This document shows positions 1 to 5,230 of a stretch of 5,409 nucleotides of DNA, piece by piece. The notes below the pieces were generated by a model. The model saw nothing but the letters and a program-made list of their open reading frames with translations, was not told the origin of the DNA and made no database searches. The DNA is taken from NCBI GenBank assembly GCA_017411905.1, contig JAFQPB010000025.1:1-5409 (forward strand), given 5' to 3'. Source of the stretch: Oscillospiraceae bacterium (lineage in GTDB: Bacteria > Bacillota_A > Clostridia > Oscillospirales > Oscillospiraceae). A program made the position numbers and the translations under genes. Numbering within the stretch: the stretch's first letter is position 1; the number at the start of each line of letters is the position of its first letter.

Positions 1-928
1 CACCCAAGCGCATAGGCAGGTCGCGGTAGGAACGGGCGCGGTTCAGGTAGACCTGATACTGGAAGGGGCAGGTCATGGGACGGAGCGCGAAGCATTCCTT
101 GGTCTCGTCCTGCGGATCACCCAGCACGAACATTCCGTCCAAATAATGATCCCAGTGACCGGAAATTTTATATAGGTCACTCTTTGCCATAAGCGGGGTC
201 TTAGTCAGCAGGTAGCCCCGCTTCTGCTCCTCGTCCTCCACCCAGCGCTGCAAAGTCTGAATGACACGGGCACCCTTGGGCAGCAAAATGGGCAGACCCT
301 GACCGATCTCTTCCACGGTGGTGAAGAATTCCAACTCACGACCCAGCTTATTATGATCCCGCTTCAGGGCTTCTGCCTGACGCTCCAAGTAGGCATCCAG
401 CTCGTCCTTACTGGGGAAGCCGATGCCGTAAATTCTCTGGAGCATTTTGCGGCTGCTGTCACCGCGCCAGTAGGCACCGCAGGACTTGGTCAGCTTGAAG
501 CCGTTGTGACGAAGTCTGCCGGTGTGGTCAAGGTGAGGACCGGCACACAGGTCGGTAAAATCGCCCTGAGTATAGAAGGAGATGGTCTCACCTTCGGGCA
601 GATCCTCGATCAGCTCCCGCTTATAGGGCTCATTCTGGGCATCTGCCCAAGCCAGTGCTTCAGTACGGGGCAGCTCACTGCGCTCAATACGGATGCGCTC
701 CTTGACGATCTTTTTCATTTCACTTTCGATCTGAGAAAGATGGTCGGGGGTAAAGGTAAAGGGTGCGTCAAAGTCGTAGTACCAGCCCTCGTCGATGGCA
801 GGACCGATGGCAAGCTGTACTTCAGGCCACAGCCGCTTGACGGCTTGGGCCATCACATGGGAGCTGGTGTGCCAAAAAGTTTTGCGGTATTCGGGGTTTT
901 CAAAGGTGTACAGGTTTTCGTTTTCCAT
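1..928 (-). CDS. thrS: Threonyl-tRNA synthetase, N-terminal 309 residues (truncated by window edge), lacks TGS domain
   Basis: Cytosolic class II synthetase that activates threonine with ATP and charges tRNA-Thr. The frame is open from the ATG at 926-928 to base 1. The editing domain comes first: HxxxH (H20, H24, in HTSSHVMAQAVKRLWP), YK at 102-103, and TDLCAGPH with C128 and H132, the metal-type residues that clear Ser-tRNA-Thr. SCGAYWRGD (149-157) and KMLQRIYG (161-168) end that domain. The class II core starts near LGRELEFF (195-202); motif 1 lies around GYLLTKTPLMAKSDLY (238-253), then SGHWDHY (256-262), and motif 2 begins at ALRPMTCP with C287 as the probable zinc ligand. The other two ligands lie beyond the edge. 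A GGAGG at 937-941, 8 nt upstream, fixes the start. There is no N-terminal TGS domain (about 60 residues in E. coli ThrRS), and the T-box terminator directly upstream leaves no room for one. Transcribed alone behind the T-box. Identity is very secure. Confidence 0.97.
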   Translation of the reverse strand, partial: MENENLYTFENPEYRKTFWHTSSHVMAQAVKRLWPEVQLAIGPAIDEGWYYDFDAPFTFTPDHLSQIESEMKKIVKERIRIERSELPRTEALAWADAQNEPYKRELIEDLPEGETISFYTQGDFTDLCAGPHLDHTGRLRHNGFKLTKSCGAYWRGDSSRKMLQRIYGIGFPSKDELDAYLERQAEALKRDHNKLGRELEFFTTVEEIGQGLPILLPKGARVIQTLQRWVEDEEQKRGYLLTKTPLMAKSDLYKISGHWDHYLDGMFVLGDPQDETKECFALRPMTCPFQYQVYLNRARSYRDLPMRLG

Positions 929-958
929 TTTGTTTTCCTCCTTTTTGATTGGGGAGAG

Positions 959-996
959 AAAAAATAATCCCACCCCTGAAGAATCAGGGGTGGGAT
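959..996 (-). terminator. Regulated intrinsic terminator of the thrS T-box
   Basis: Perfect 13-bp stem, arms 967-979 and 984-996 (ATCCCACCCCTGA and its complement), with a 4-nt loop. On the minus strand it is followed by TA and six U residues (959-964). It lies between the T-box sequence and the thrS ribosome site, and would be displaced by the antiterminator when uncharged tRNA binds. Confidence 0.95.
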
Positions 997-1197
997 ACAA
1001 AGTATTCCACGGTTCCACCCTGGTTGCGAATCGCTTCGCCACTCATTGACGCTTTAACGGGCGCACCCGGAGAGCCATTTCCGACTCTCGGCTCAAAAGT
1101 GGTATCTCCGTTGCAGGGATGCAGAGCCGTTGCACCAAAACCGGCTCCTCTCTGGGCAGCTTACAAGGGGGATGTGTCTTTTTCACAGCCTGTAACA
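959..1197 (-). ncRNA. T-box riboswitch leader of thrS (Thr specifier)
   Basis: A tRNA-sensing leader that lets thrS be transcribed when uncharged tRNA-Thr accumulates. Read on the minus strand: an AGAGAG element near 1147-1152, a distal stem I hairpin GAGCCG...CGGCTC with GGTGCAAC between the arms, then the specifier segment GAGATACCACTTTTGAG, whose ACC codon (1101-1103) designates threonine. A CGGG-TGCG-CCCG hairpin (1058-1069) looks like stem III. The conserved T-box sequence AGGGTGGAACCGTG is at 1008-1021; its UGGA bulge would pair with a tRNA acceptor end UCCA. The terminator follows at 959-996. The order of elements matches the family; the exact 5' end is inferred from the promoter. Confidence 0.95.
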
Positions 1198-1202
1198 ATG
1201 GA

Positions 1203-1231
1203 AATATAACATAAAATTCTGTGTCTGTCAA
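1203..1231 (-). promoter_or_regulatory. Sigma-A promoter of thrS
   Basis: Minus-strand TTGACA (1226-1231), a 17-bp spacer, and TATATT (1203-1208). The -35 is a perfect consensus and the -10 matches 5 of 6. The expected start near 1196-1197 gives a leader of about 268 nt that contains the whole T-box. Confidence 0.9.
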
Positions 1232-1237
1232 TGCTTA

Positions 1238-1266
1238 TTGAAAAAAGGAAAATATCCTGCTATAAT
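1238..1266 (+). promoter_or_regulatory. Sigma-A promoter of rsmA-HAD operon
   Basis: TTGAAA (1238-1243), a 17-bp spacer, and consensus TATAAT (1261-1266) preceded by TGC, an extended -10. Transcription would start near 1273, leaving a leader of only about 17 nt before the rsmA ATG. Only 6 bp separate this -35 from the opposing thrS -35. Confidence 0.9.
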
Positions 1267-1289
1267 GGGGGCAGAAAGGCGGCTATATT

Positions 1290-2159
1290 ATGATCGATGT
1301 ATGTGATATCCATATTATGAAGCCCCTCCTTGGGGAGCACGGCTTCCATTTTTCCAAGGCCAAGGGGCAAAATTTTCTGATTGCCAAGTGGGTGCCGGAG
1401 CGGATCGCGGAGGATGCGGGCGTGGACGAAACGGCGGGTGTTTTGGAGATCGGCCCAGGCATCGGCCCGCTGACCCAGCAGCTTTGCCTGCGGGCGAAAA
1501 AGGTCTGTGCCGTGGAGCTGGACAACCGTCTAAAACCGATCTTAGAGGTAACGGTGGGCGAATTTGATAATTTGGAGATCATTTGGGATGACGTATTGCG
1601 GCAGGATGTGGCGGCACTTGTAAAAGAGAAATTTGCCGGTCTGCGGCCAATGGCCTGCGCCAATTTGCCCTACTATATTACATCACCTATTTTGTCTGCC
1701 CTTTTGGAAGCGGAGTGTTTCGAAAGTGTTACAGTTATGGTGCAAAAAGAGGTAGCGGTACGGATCGCAGCAAAGCCGGGCACCGCGGACTACAGTGCAT
1801 TTACGGTATTTTGCCAGTACTATGCAGTGCCGGAGCTGCTGTTTGATGTGCCTGCTGGGTGCTTTTTGCCCCAACCCAAGGTGACCTCTGCGGTCATTAC
1901 CTTAAAGACAAGGAAAGAAAAGCCTTGGGAGATATTAGATGAAAAGGTGTTTTTCCGGGTGGTAAAGGCCAGCTTTGCTATGCGCAGAAAGACCCTCCAA
2001 AACGGTATTGCCTCCGGCTTCCCGGAATTGGGAAAAAGTGGGGTAGGGGAAATCATTGAAAGCTGCGGCCTGCCGGCAAATGTCCGGGGCGAGACGCTTT
2101 CTATTGCGCAATTTGCGGATATTGCTAACGCTATCGTGAGGAGAAAAAACGGTGATTGA
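1290..2159 (+). CDS. rsmA: 16S rRNA dimethyladenosine transferase RsmA/KsgA
   Basis: Transfers four methyl groups from S-adenosylmethionine to the two adjacent adenosines in the 3'-terminal helix 45 loop of 16S rRNA, a late step and checkpoint in 30S assembly; its loss gives kasugamycin resistance. The 289 residues are close to the family length (E. coli 273). Visible motifs: FSKAKGQNFL (21-30) at the N-terminus, SAM-binding motif I LEIGPGIGPLT (52-62), ribose-binding E76 in AVELD, D101 near the adenine, catalytic NLPY at 125-128, the QKEVAVRIAAKPGTADY segment (152-168), FLPQPKVTSAV (192-202), and the C-terminal FAMRRKTLQN (229-238). AGGCGG at about 1277-1282 lies 7 nt before the ATG at 1290. 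A second ATG at codon 10 is less likely because homologues carry residues before KPLL. First gene of a two-gene unit; its last 8 bases overlap the next gene. Confidence 0.97.
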   Translation: MIDVCDIHIMKPLLGEHGFHFSKAKGQNFLIAKWVPERIAEDAGVDETAGVLEIGPGIGPLTQQLCLRAKKVCAVELDNRLKPILEVTVGEFDNLEIIWDDVLRQDVAALVKEKFAGLRPMACANLPYYITSPILSALLEAECFESVTVMVQKEVAVRIAAKPGTADYSAFTVFCQYYAVPELLFDVPAGCFLPQPKVTSAVITLKTRKEKPWEILDEKVFFRVVKASFAMRRKTLQNGIASGFPELGKSGVGEIIESCGLPANVRGETLSIAQFADIANAIVRRKNGD

Positions 2160-2838
2160 ATTTCTGTTTTTGGACTTGGATGATACCATTTTGGATTTTC
2201 ATATGCAGGAATCGGTGGCGATCCACAAGACCTTAGCGGGCGCAGGCGTAGAGCCTACAGAGGAAAACAGCGCGCTCTATAGCAAAATCAATCTGCGGTA
2301 TTGGAAAATGCTGGAAAAAGGGGAAATTACCCGGGATAAGCTGATCTGGCAGCGATTCCGGGAGCTTTTTGAAGTTTTGGGTGCAACGGCAGACCCGAAG
2401 GAGACGGCAGAAAAATATATGGATCATTTATCCGAGGGTCACTATTTTTTGCCCGGCGCGGAGGAGACGGTAAAGGCTCTTGCCAAGAAATATCGGCTGT
2501 ACCTTGCCAGCAACGGTGCCGGTCGGGTGCAGACGAGCCGTATTGCCAGCGCAGGGCTTGCGCCCTATTTTGCGGATATTTTTATTTCGGAGAAAATGGG
2601 AGCCAATAAGCCGGATAAAGCCTATTTTAATGCGTGCTTTGCCCGGATAGAAGGTTTTGACCCGAAAAAGGCGATGATCGTAGGCGACAGTCTCAGTTCC
2701 GACATCCGCGGTGGCAAAAACGCAGGCATCTATACCTGCTGGGTCAATCCCAAGGAAAAATCCGCGCCCCCGGAAAACACACCGGATTTTGAAATCAAGA
2801 GCATTACTGAACTGGAAGAATTATTAGAGAAATTATAA
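2152..2838 (+). CDS. HAD-family hydrolase, YjjG/YfnB-type pyrimidine 5'-nucleotidase
   Basis: Predicted cytosolic Mg2+-dependent phosphatase that dephosphorylates nucleoside monophosphates. YjjG-type enzymes favour dUMP/dTMP and non-canonical pyrimidine nucleotides, which suggests a house-cleaning role. All four HAD motifs are visible: nucleophile D8 and acid/base D10 in LDLDDT (7-12), S120 in YLASNG, K153 in GANKPDKAYF, and GDSLSSDI (178-185) with D179 and D184. The helical cap lies between motifs I and II (about 16-100). The tail, with DIRGGKNAGIYTCWVN (184-199) and a PDF...SITELEELL end, is typical of the YjjG/YfnB subgroup. Length 228 is normal. It starts at GTG (2152-2154), 8 nt after GAGGAG (2138-2143), inside the last codons of rsmA, so translation is probably coupled. 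The HAD class is sure; the exact substrate is inferred. Confidence 0.92.
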   Translation: MIEFLFLDLDDTILDFHMQESVAIHKTLAGAGVEPTEENSALYSKINLRYWKMLEKGEITRDKLIWQRFRELFEVLGATADPKETAEKYMDHLSEGHYFLPGAEETVKALAKKYRLYLASNGAGRVQTSRIASAGLAPYFADIFISEKMGANKPDKAYFNACFARIEGFDPKKAMIVGDSLSSDIRGGKNAGIYTCWVNPKEKSAPPENTPDFEIKSITELEELLEKL

Positions 2839-2872
2839 ACGGCTGCGGATTTCCCACAGCCGTTTATAATTT
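2830..2872. terminator. Bidirectional intrinsic terminator between HAD gene and sfsA
   Basis: Perfect 16-bp inverted repeat, arms 2830-2845 (AAATTATAAACGGCTG) and 2857-2872, with an 11-nt loop. The A/T-rich outer part gives a U-rich 3' end on either strand. The stop codons of both converging genes lie inside the arms. Confidence 0.85.
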
Positions 2873-3541
2873 TACTTCTACCGGGTTTTGGACTGTCATA
2901 CTATCGGGGGTGACAGCACAGTCCATAGCGAGAATTTGCACGCCGGCCGCGGCGGCCTCCCGGAGGGCTTTTCCAAAGGCCGGGTCAGTAGCATCATTGG
3001 GGCGGAGATGGAGAACCTCCGACATTTGAATGACGAACAGCACATAGGTACCAAAGCCCTCTTTTTGGAGGGCGGCTAATTCTTTTAGGTGCTTTGTACC
3101 CCGTTCGGTAGGCGCGTCGGGAAAAGCGCAGATGCCGCCCTGTTCTAAGGTGACGCCTTTTACCTCTAAAAAGCACCTTTTTCCGTCCTTTTCAAAGGAG
3201 AAATCGAACCGGGAAGCACCGTAGGTGCATTCTGCACGAAGGTTTTTTATTTCACCCAGCCCGCCGCTGGAGAGCCAGCGGTGGGCGGACTTATTGGGGG
3301 CTTGGGAGTCCATATTGATAAGGCGAGACCCCTTTTGGACGGCAATGAGATCGTACTGGGTCTTGCGGGTAGGATTGTCGGATTTTTCACACCACACAGC
3401 CGCACCGGGGGTCAAAAGCTCTTTGCACCTGCCGGTGTTTTTTACGTGGCAGACGGTGTCTTTTCTATCGATTTCGATGTGGGCAATGAAGCGGTTGGGG
3501 CGGGAGAGGAAGGTGCCCGAAACAATTTTTTTATAAATCAT
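2864..3541 (-). CDS. sfsA: SfsA family protein (sugar fermentation stimulation homologue, putative DNA-binding nuclease-like)
   Basis: The family was named for an E. coli gene whose overexpression stimulates maltose use; its biochemical role is still unsettled. It combines an N-terminal OB-like domain with a PD-(D/E)XK nuclease-like fold. The 225 residues (E. coli 234) show SRPNRF (13-18), NTGR (35-38), E104 and Y107 before SRFD (110-113), FLEVKGVT (124-131), FPDAPTERGTKHL (140-152) and RPNDATDPAFG (180-190). D113 with E126-x-K128 fits a D-ExK metal site. The frame stays open upstream to 3841, but the ATG at 3539-3541 is preferred: GGAG (3547-3550) lies 5 nt upstream, the protein then begins at the conserved MxYxKI, and a longer form would run through the divergent gene's promoter and start. 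Convergent with the HAD gene and divergent from the membrane-protein gene. I see no clear promoter. Confidence 0.94.
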   Translation of the reverse strand: MIYKKIVSGTFLSRPNRFIAHIEIDRKDTVCHVKNTGRCKELLTPGAAVWCEKSDNPTRKTQYDLIAVQKGSRLINMDSQAPNKSAHRWLSSGGLGEIKNLRAECTYGASRFDFSFEKDGKRCFLEVKGVTLEQGGICAFPDAPTERGTKHLKELAALQKEGFGTYVLFVIQMSEVLHLRPNDATDPAFGKALREAAAAGVQILAMDCAVTPDSMTVQNPVEVKL

Positions 3542-3562
3542 AGATTCTCCGTTAAAAAATAG

Positions 3563-3591
3563 TTGCAAAGTTATTAAAAATTTGTTAAGAT
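3563..3591 (+). promoter_or_regulatory. Promoter of the YwaF/TMEM164-like gene
   Basis: TTGCAA (3563-3568), a 17-bp spacer and TAAGAT (3586-3591), preceded by TGT (extended -10). The expected start near 3598 gives a leader of about 25 nt. The site lies in the 81-bp gap shared with the divergent sfsA. Confidence 0.75.
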
Positions 3592-3622
3592 AGGAGGGAG
3601 AGATAAAAAAGGAGATTTTATT

Positions 3623-4387
3623 ATGGAGCTTTGGACCAAGGAACACGCAATTTCCGTGCTGCCCGCGCTGGCGGTGATGATCCTGCTTTGCTGGGTATTT
3701 CGCGTTACCATCGGCAAAAAGAGCTTTGAAATCCGTATGATACCTTTTAAGATCGTTGCCATTCTCGTCGTGCTGCTGGAGATCGGCAAGCAGGCACTTT
3801 CCTTCGCGCAAGGCTATGATCTGTACCACATTCCTCTGCACTATTGCTCACTGTTTATTTTTATGCTGCCGATCATGGCGTTCTACCGCGGCAAGCATCA
3901 GGATAAAGTGGGCGGCATTACTGCGGCTATTTGCAGCGCGGTATTTATTATGATGATTATTTATCCTGCTTTGATTTTTGGCTCTTGGAATGTGACCAAT
4001 TACTTCAAAGGCTTTTTCGATTTCCATACGGTGACTGTGCATCTGCTGATTATGTTTGCGTTCCTGCTGATTCCGTCGCTCAACCTGCACACACCGGCTA
4101 AGAAGGGCGAGCAGAAGGCAGTCATTATCTTTATTATCTGCTTCTGCGCGGTGTCTGCAACGGCGGCGCAGCTTATGGAGGTCAATTTTAATAACTTCTA
4201 CCAGTGCAACATCCCGCCTTTGGAGGCTGTCCGGCAGGCGGTGGCAGCAGTGACCGCTGAATGGTTCTCCAAGATCTTTTATGTGCTGTGTGTAACGGTG
4301 ATGGATATTCTGTTTACCACCGGTGCCTATTGGGCATACCGGGGTCTGCGGAAGCTGCTCTGCGGCAAGGTTGCTACACCGGTGTAA
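3623..4387 (+). CDS. Seven-helix integral membrane protein, YwaF/TMEM164-like (TIGR02206 type)
   Basis: Predicted polytopic inner-membrane protein of 254 residues, with hydrophobic segments near 9-27, 41-58, 72-88, 97-120, 137-151, 166-186 and 214-236. The pattern fits the TIGR02206 family of Firmicutes and spirochaetes, distantly related to eukaryotic TMEM164, for which an acyltransferase role has been proposed; no bacterial function is established. Polar residues held in or beside membrane segments include E53, H69-x3-H73-x-C75 (in YHIPLHYCS), H135 and H140 (in FHTVTVH), and the NFNNFYQCN segment (188-196). These are candidates for an active site. GGAG (3611-3614) lies 8 nt before the ATG at 3623, and the gene has its own promoter. 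There is no signal peptide cleavage site; the N-terminus is short before helix 1. It ends in a 14-bp overlap with the convergent small gene. Family assignment is from memory of the pattern; topology is fairly secure. Confidence 0.8.
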   Translation: MELWTKEHAISVLPALAVMILLCWVFRVTIGKKSFEIRMIPFKIVAILVVLLEIGKQALSFAQGYDLYHIPLHYCSLFIFMLPIMAFYRGKHQDKVGGITAAICSAVFIMMIIYPALIFGSWNVTNYFKGFFDFHTVTVHLLIMFAFLLIPSLNLHTPAKKGEQKAVIIFIICFCAVSATAAQLMEVNFNNFYQCNIPPLEAVRQAVAAVTAEWFSKIFYVLCVTVMDILFTTGAYWAYRGLRKLLCGKVATPV

Positions 4388-4601
4388 AAATGAATTTTTG
4401 GATCAGGCCGTCACAATCGGCGTGAATCGTAACTGTGCCGTCTTCTTTTTCCCCGCGGGAAAGGGAGACGGCCTTTCCTTTCAGAAGCTGGTTTACATAA
4501 TTTAAGGGGTCGTCCGTTTCGATCTCTTCAAAAAACACGTCCCGCATTTGATTATTGGGGCATAAATTTTTGATCTCCCGGACAAGCTCATATTCGGCCA
4601 T
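4374..4601 (-). CDS. Small conserved-looking hypothetical protein, 75 residues
   Basis: I do not recognise a named family. The product is a small soluble protein with no membrane segment or signal peptide. The N-terminus looks helical (AEYELVREIKNLC), an acidic stretch DVFFEEIETDDP (21-32) follows, then a short helix (NYVNQLLKGK), and the C-terminal half alternates in a beta-like pattern (AVSLSRGEKEDGTVTIHADC...). There are two cysteines, C14 and C63. It looks real: a perfect extended -10 promoter lies just upstream, a purine-rich GGCGGTGG site (4606-4613) sits 4 nt before the ATG at 4599-4601, and codon use is normal for the region. It converges with the membrane-protein gene, overlapping it by 14 bp. 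Function unknown; a role as a small binding or regulatory protein would be a guess. Confidence 0.75.
   Translation of the reverse strand: MAEYELVREIKNLCPNNQMRDVFFEEIETDDPLNYVNQLLKGKAVSLSRGEKEDGTVTIHADCDGLIQKFIFTPV
4437..4481 (+). terminator. Possible terminator for the membrane-protein gene, inside the opposing small gene
   Basis: Outer arms GCCGTCT (4437-4443) and AGACGGC (4466-4472), and inner arms TTTCCC and GGGAAA around a CGC loop, joined by an asymmetric interior loop. A weak pyrimidine tract CTTTCCTTT follows. It begins about 50 nt past the membrane-protein stop. It may be chance, since it codes for part of the small protein on the other strand. Confidence 0.35.
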
Positions 4602-4623
4602 AAATCCACCGCCTCTCTACCCC

Positions 4624-4651
4624 ATTATAGCATATTTATCGAAGGAGTGAA
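4624..4651 (-). promoter_or_regulatory. Promoter of the 75-residue protein gene
   Basis: Minus-strand TATAAT (4624-4629) preceded by TGC (extended -10), with a weak -35 TTCACT (4646-4651) at a 16-bp spacing. An extended -10 can offset a poor -35. Transcription would start near 4617, leaving a leader of about 16 nt. Confidence 0.75.
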
Positions 4652-4810
4652 AGCGTAAATTCTGTCTGATAAGGCGCGGCCCGATAGAATTGTCAAAGGG
4701 AGGCACGTTATGCGATATACCGCATAGTATCTGTGCAATCATAGATTTTATAATCCATATGGGATCAGAAATCTGTATTCATAACAAAATTAATGAAAAT
4801 TACGAATAAA
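4652..4810. other. Unassigned A/T-rich intergenic stretch with several hairpins
   Basis: No convincing gene. It contains AATTCTGTC (about 4658-4666) pairing with GATAGAATT (about 4683-4691) with one G-U pair, a TATGCG/CGCATA hairpin (about 4709-4726), and AGATTT/AAATCT flanking a CCATATGG palindrome (about 4743-4775). A strong AGGGAGG precedes a five-codon frame ATG...TAG (M-R-Y-T-A) near 4710. I found no good promoter for a transcript here. It could be a decayed gene start, a small RNA, or spacer. Confidence 0.4.
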
Positions 4811-4815
4811 AAAGC

Positions 4816-4844
4816 TTTACATTTGGAAAAAACTATGATATATT
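4816..4844 (+). promoter_or_regulatory. Promoter of rpsO
   Basis: TTTACA (4816-4821), a 17-bp spacer and TATATT (4839-4844) preceded by TGA (extended -10). Both hexamers match consensus at 5 of 6 positions and the upstream side is A-rich, as expected for a ribosomal protein gene. The start should be near 4851. Confidence 0.9.
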
Positions 4845-4850
4845 AGTCGA

Positions 4851-4946
4851 GCTGGCTTTTGCCGGATAATATTTCTATGCCCGCTGCTCAGTTTTGGGAA
4901 GACACCGACCCTTTACTTAGCGCAGGGTAAATTTAGTAAAAGGTGG
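4851..4946 (+). promoter_or_regulatory. Structured 5' leader of rpsO, candidate S15 autoregulatory element
   Basis: The leader of about 100 nt begins with a CTGGC-TTTT-GCCGG hairpin (4852-4865) that places a U-G pair next to a G-C pair. Nearer the start codon two helices compete: ACCCT (4908-4912) with AGGGT (4924-4928), and CCTTTACT (4910-4917) with AGTAAAAGG (4935-4943, one bulged A). The second would cover the ribosome site AGGTGG (4941-4946). S15 represses its own mRNA in several bacteria through unrelated leader structures; that this leader does so is inference. Confidence 0.5.
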
Positions 4947-4954
4947 AAAAAACA

Positions 4955-5221
4955 ATGATTCAGAAAGAAAAAAAGACCCAGGTAATCCTGGAAAATGCTA
5001 CCCATGAGGGCGATACCGGTTCTCCTGAGGTACAGATCGCTATCCTGACTGCCCGCATTAACGAGCTGACCGATCACCTGCGCACCCACAAGCACGACAA
5101 CCACTCCCGTCGTGGTCTGCTGATGATGGTTGGTAAGCGCCGTAGCCTGCTGGACTATCTGGCCAAGAAGGACATCAACCGTTACCGCGCAATCATCGCA
5201 AAGCTGGGTATCCGTAAGTAA
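4955..5221 (+). CDS. rpsO: 30S ribosomal protein S15
   Basis: Primary 16S rRNA-binding protein that docks on the central-domain three-way junction (helices 20-22) and nucleates assembly of the platform; it also contributes to a bridge with 50S. The 88 residues match the family length (E. coli 89 with Met). Conserved DTGSPEVQ (20-27) and [13 protein letters not shown] (44-56) are present, including H41, H45, D48 and S51 at the known RNA-contact positions, then KRRSLLDYL (61-69) and a basic end KLGIRK. The start is the ATG at 4955, 8 nt after AGGTGG (4941-4946). An in-frame GTG at 4943 lies inside that ribosome site and would add four residues not expected for S15, so it is rejected. Codon use is more biased (CTG, CGT, AAG) than in neighbours, as usual for a highly expressed gene. 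It is monocistronic here, closed by a terminator, rather than directly joined to pnp. Confidence 0.98.
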   Translation: MIQKEKKTQVILENATHEGDTGSPEVQIAILTARINELTDHLRTHKHDNHSRRGLLMMVGKRRSLLDYLAKKDINRYRAIIAKLGIRK

Positions 5222-5230
5222 GAACACCGG

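Noticed and set aside
353..967. Open frame of 204 codons on the plus strand
   Set aside because: It lies antisense to thrS, whose motifs are unmistakable on the minus strand, and has no plausible ribosome site or family resemblance.
1043..1231. 62-codon minus-strand frame upstream of thrS
   Set aside because: It falls within the T-box RNA and thrS promoter; the conserved RNA elements explain the sequence better.
3542..3600. Promoter for sfsA on the minus strand
   Set aside because: TTAACA and a few TATTTT-like strings occur, but none has a suitable spacing and matching pair.
3542..3841. 100-codon N-terminal extension of sfsA
   Set aside because: The frame is open but runs antisense through the divergent membrane-protein gene and its promoter; GGAG before the ATG at 3541 and the family N-terminus mark the true start.
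4747..4755. TATAAT-like string as a plus-strand promoter
   Set aside because: No -35 at 16-18 bp upstream; the region is simply A/T-rich and the string is part of an inverted repeat.
4943..4954. Upstream GTG start for rpsO
   Set aside because: The GTG is part of the AGGTGG ribosome site for the ATG at 4955, and S15 homologues do not carry the extra residues.
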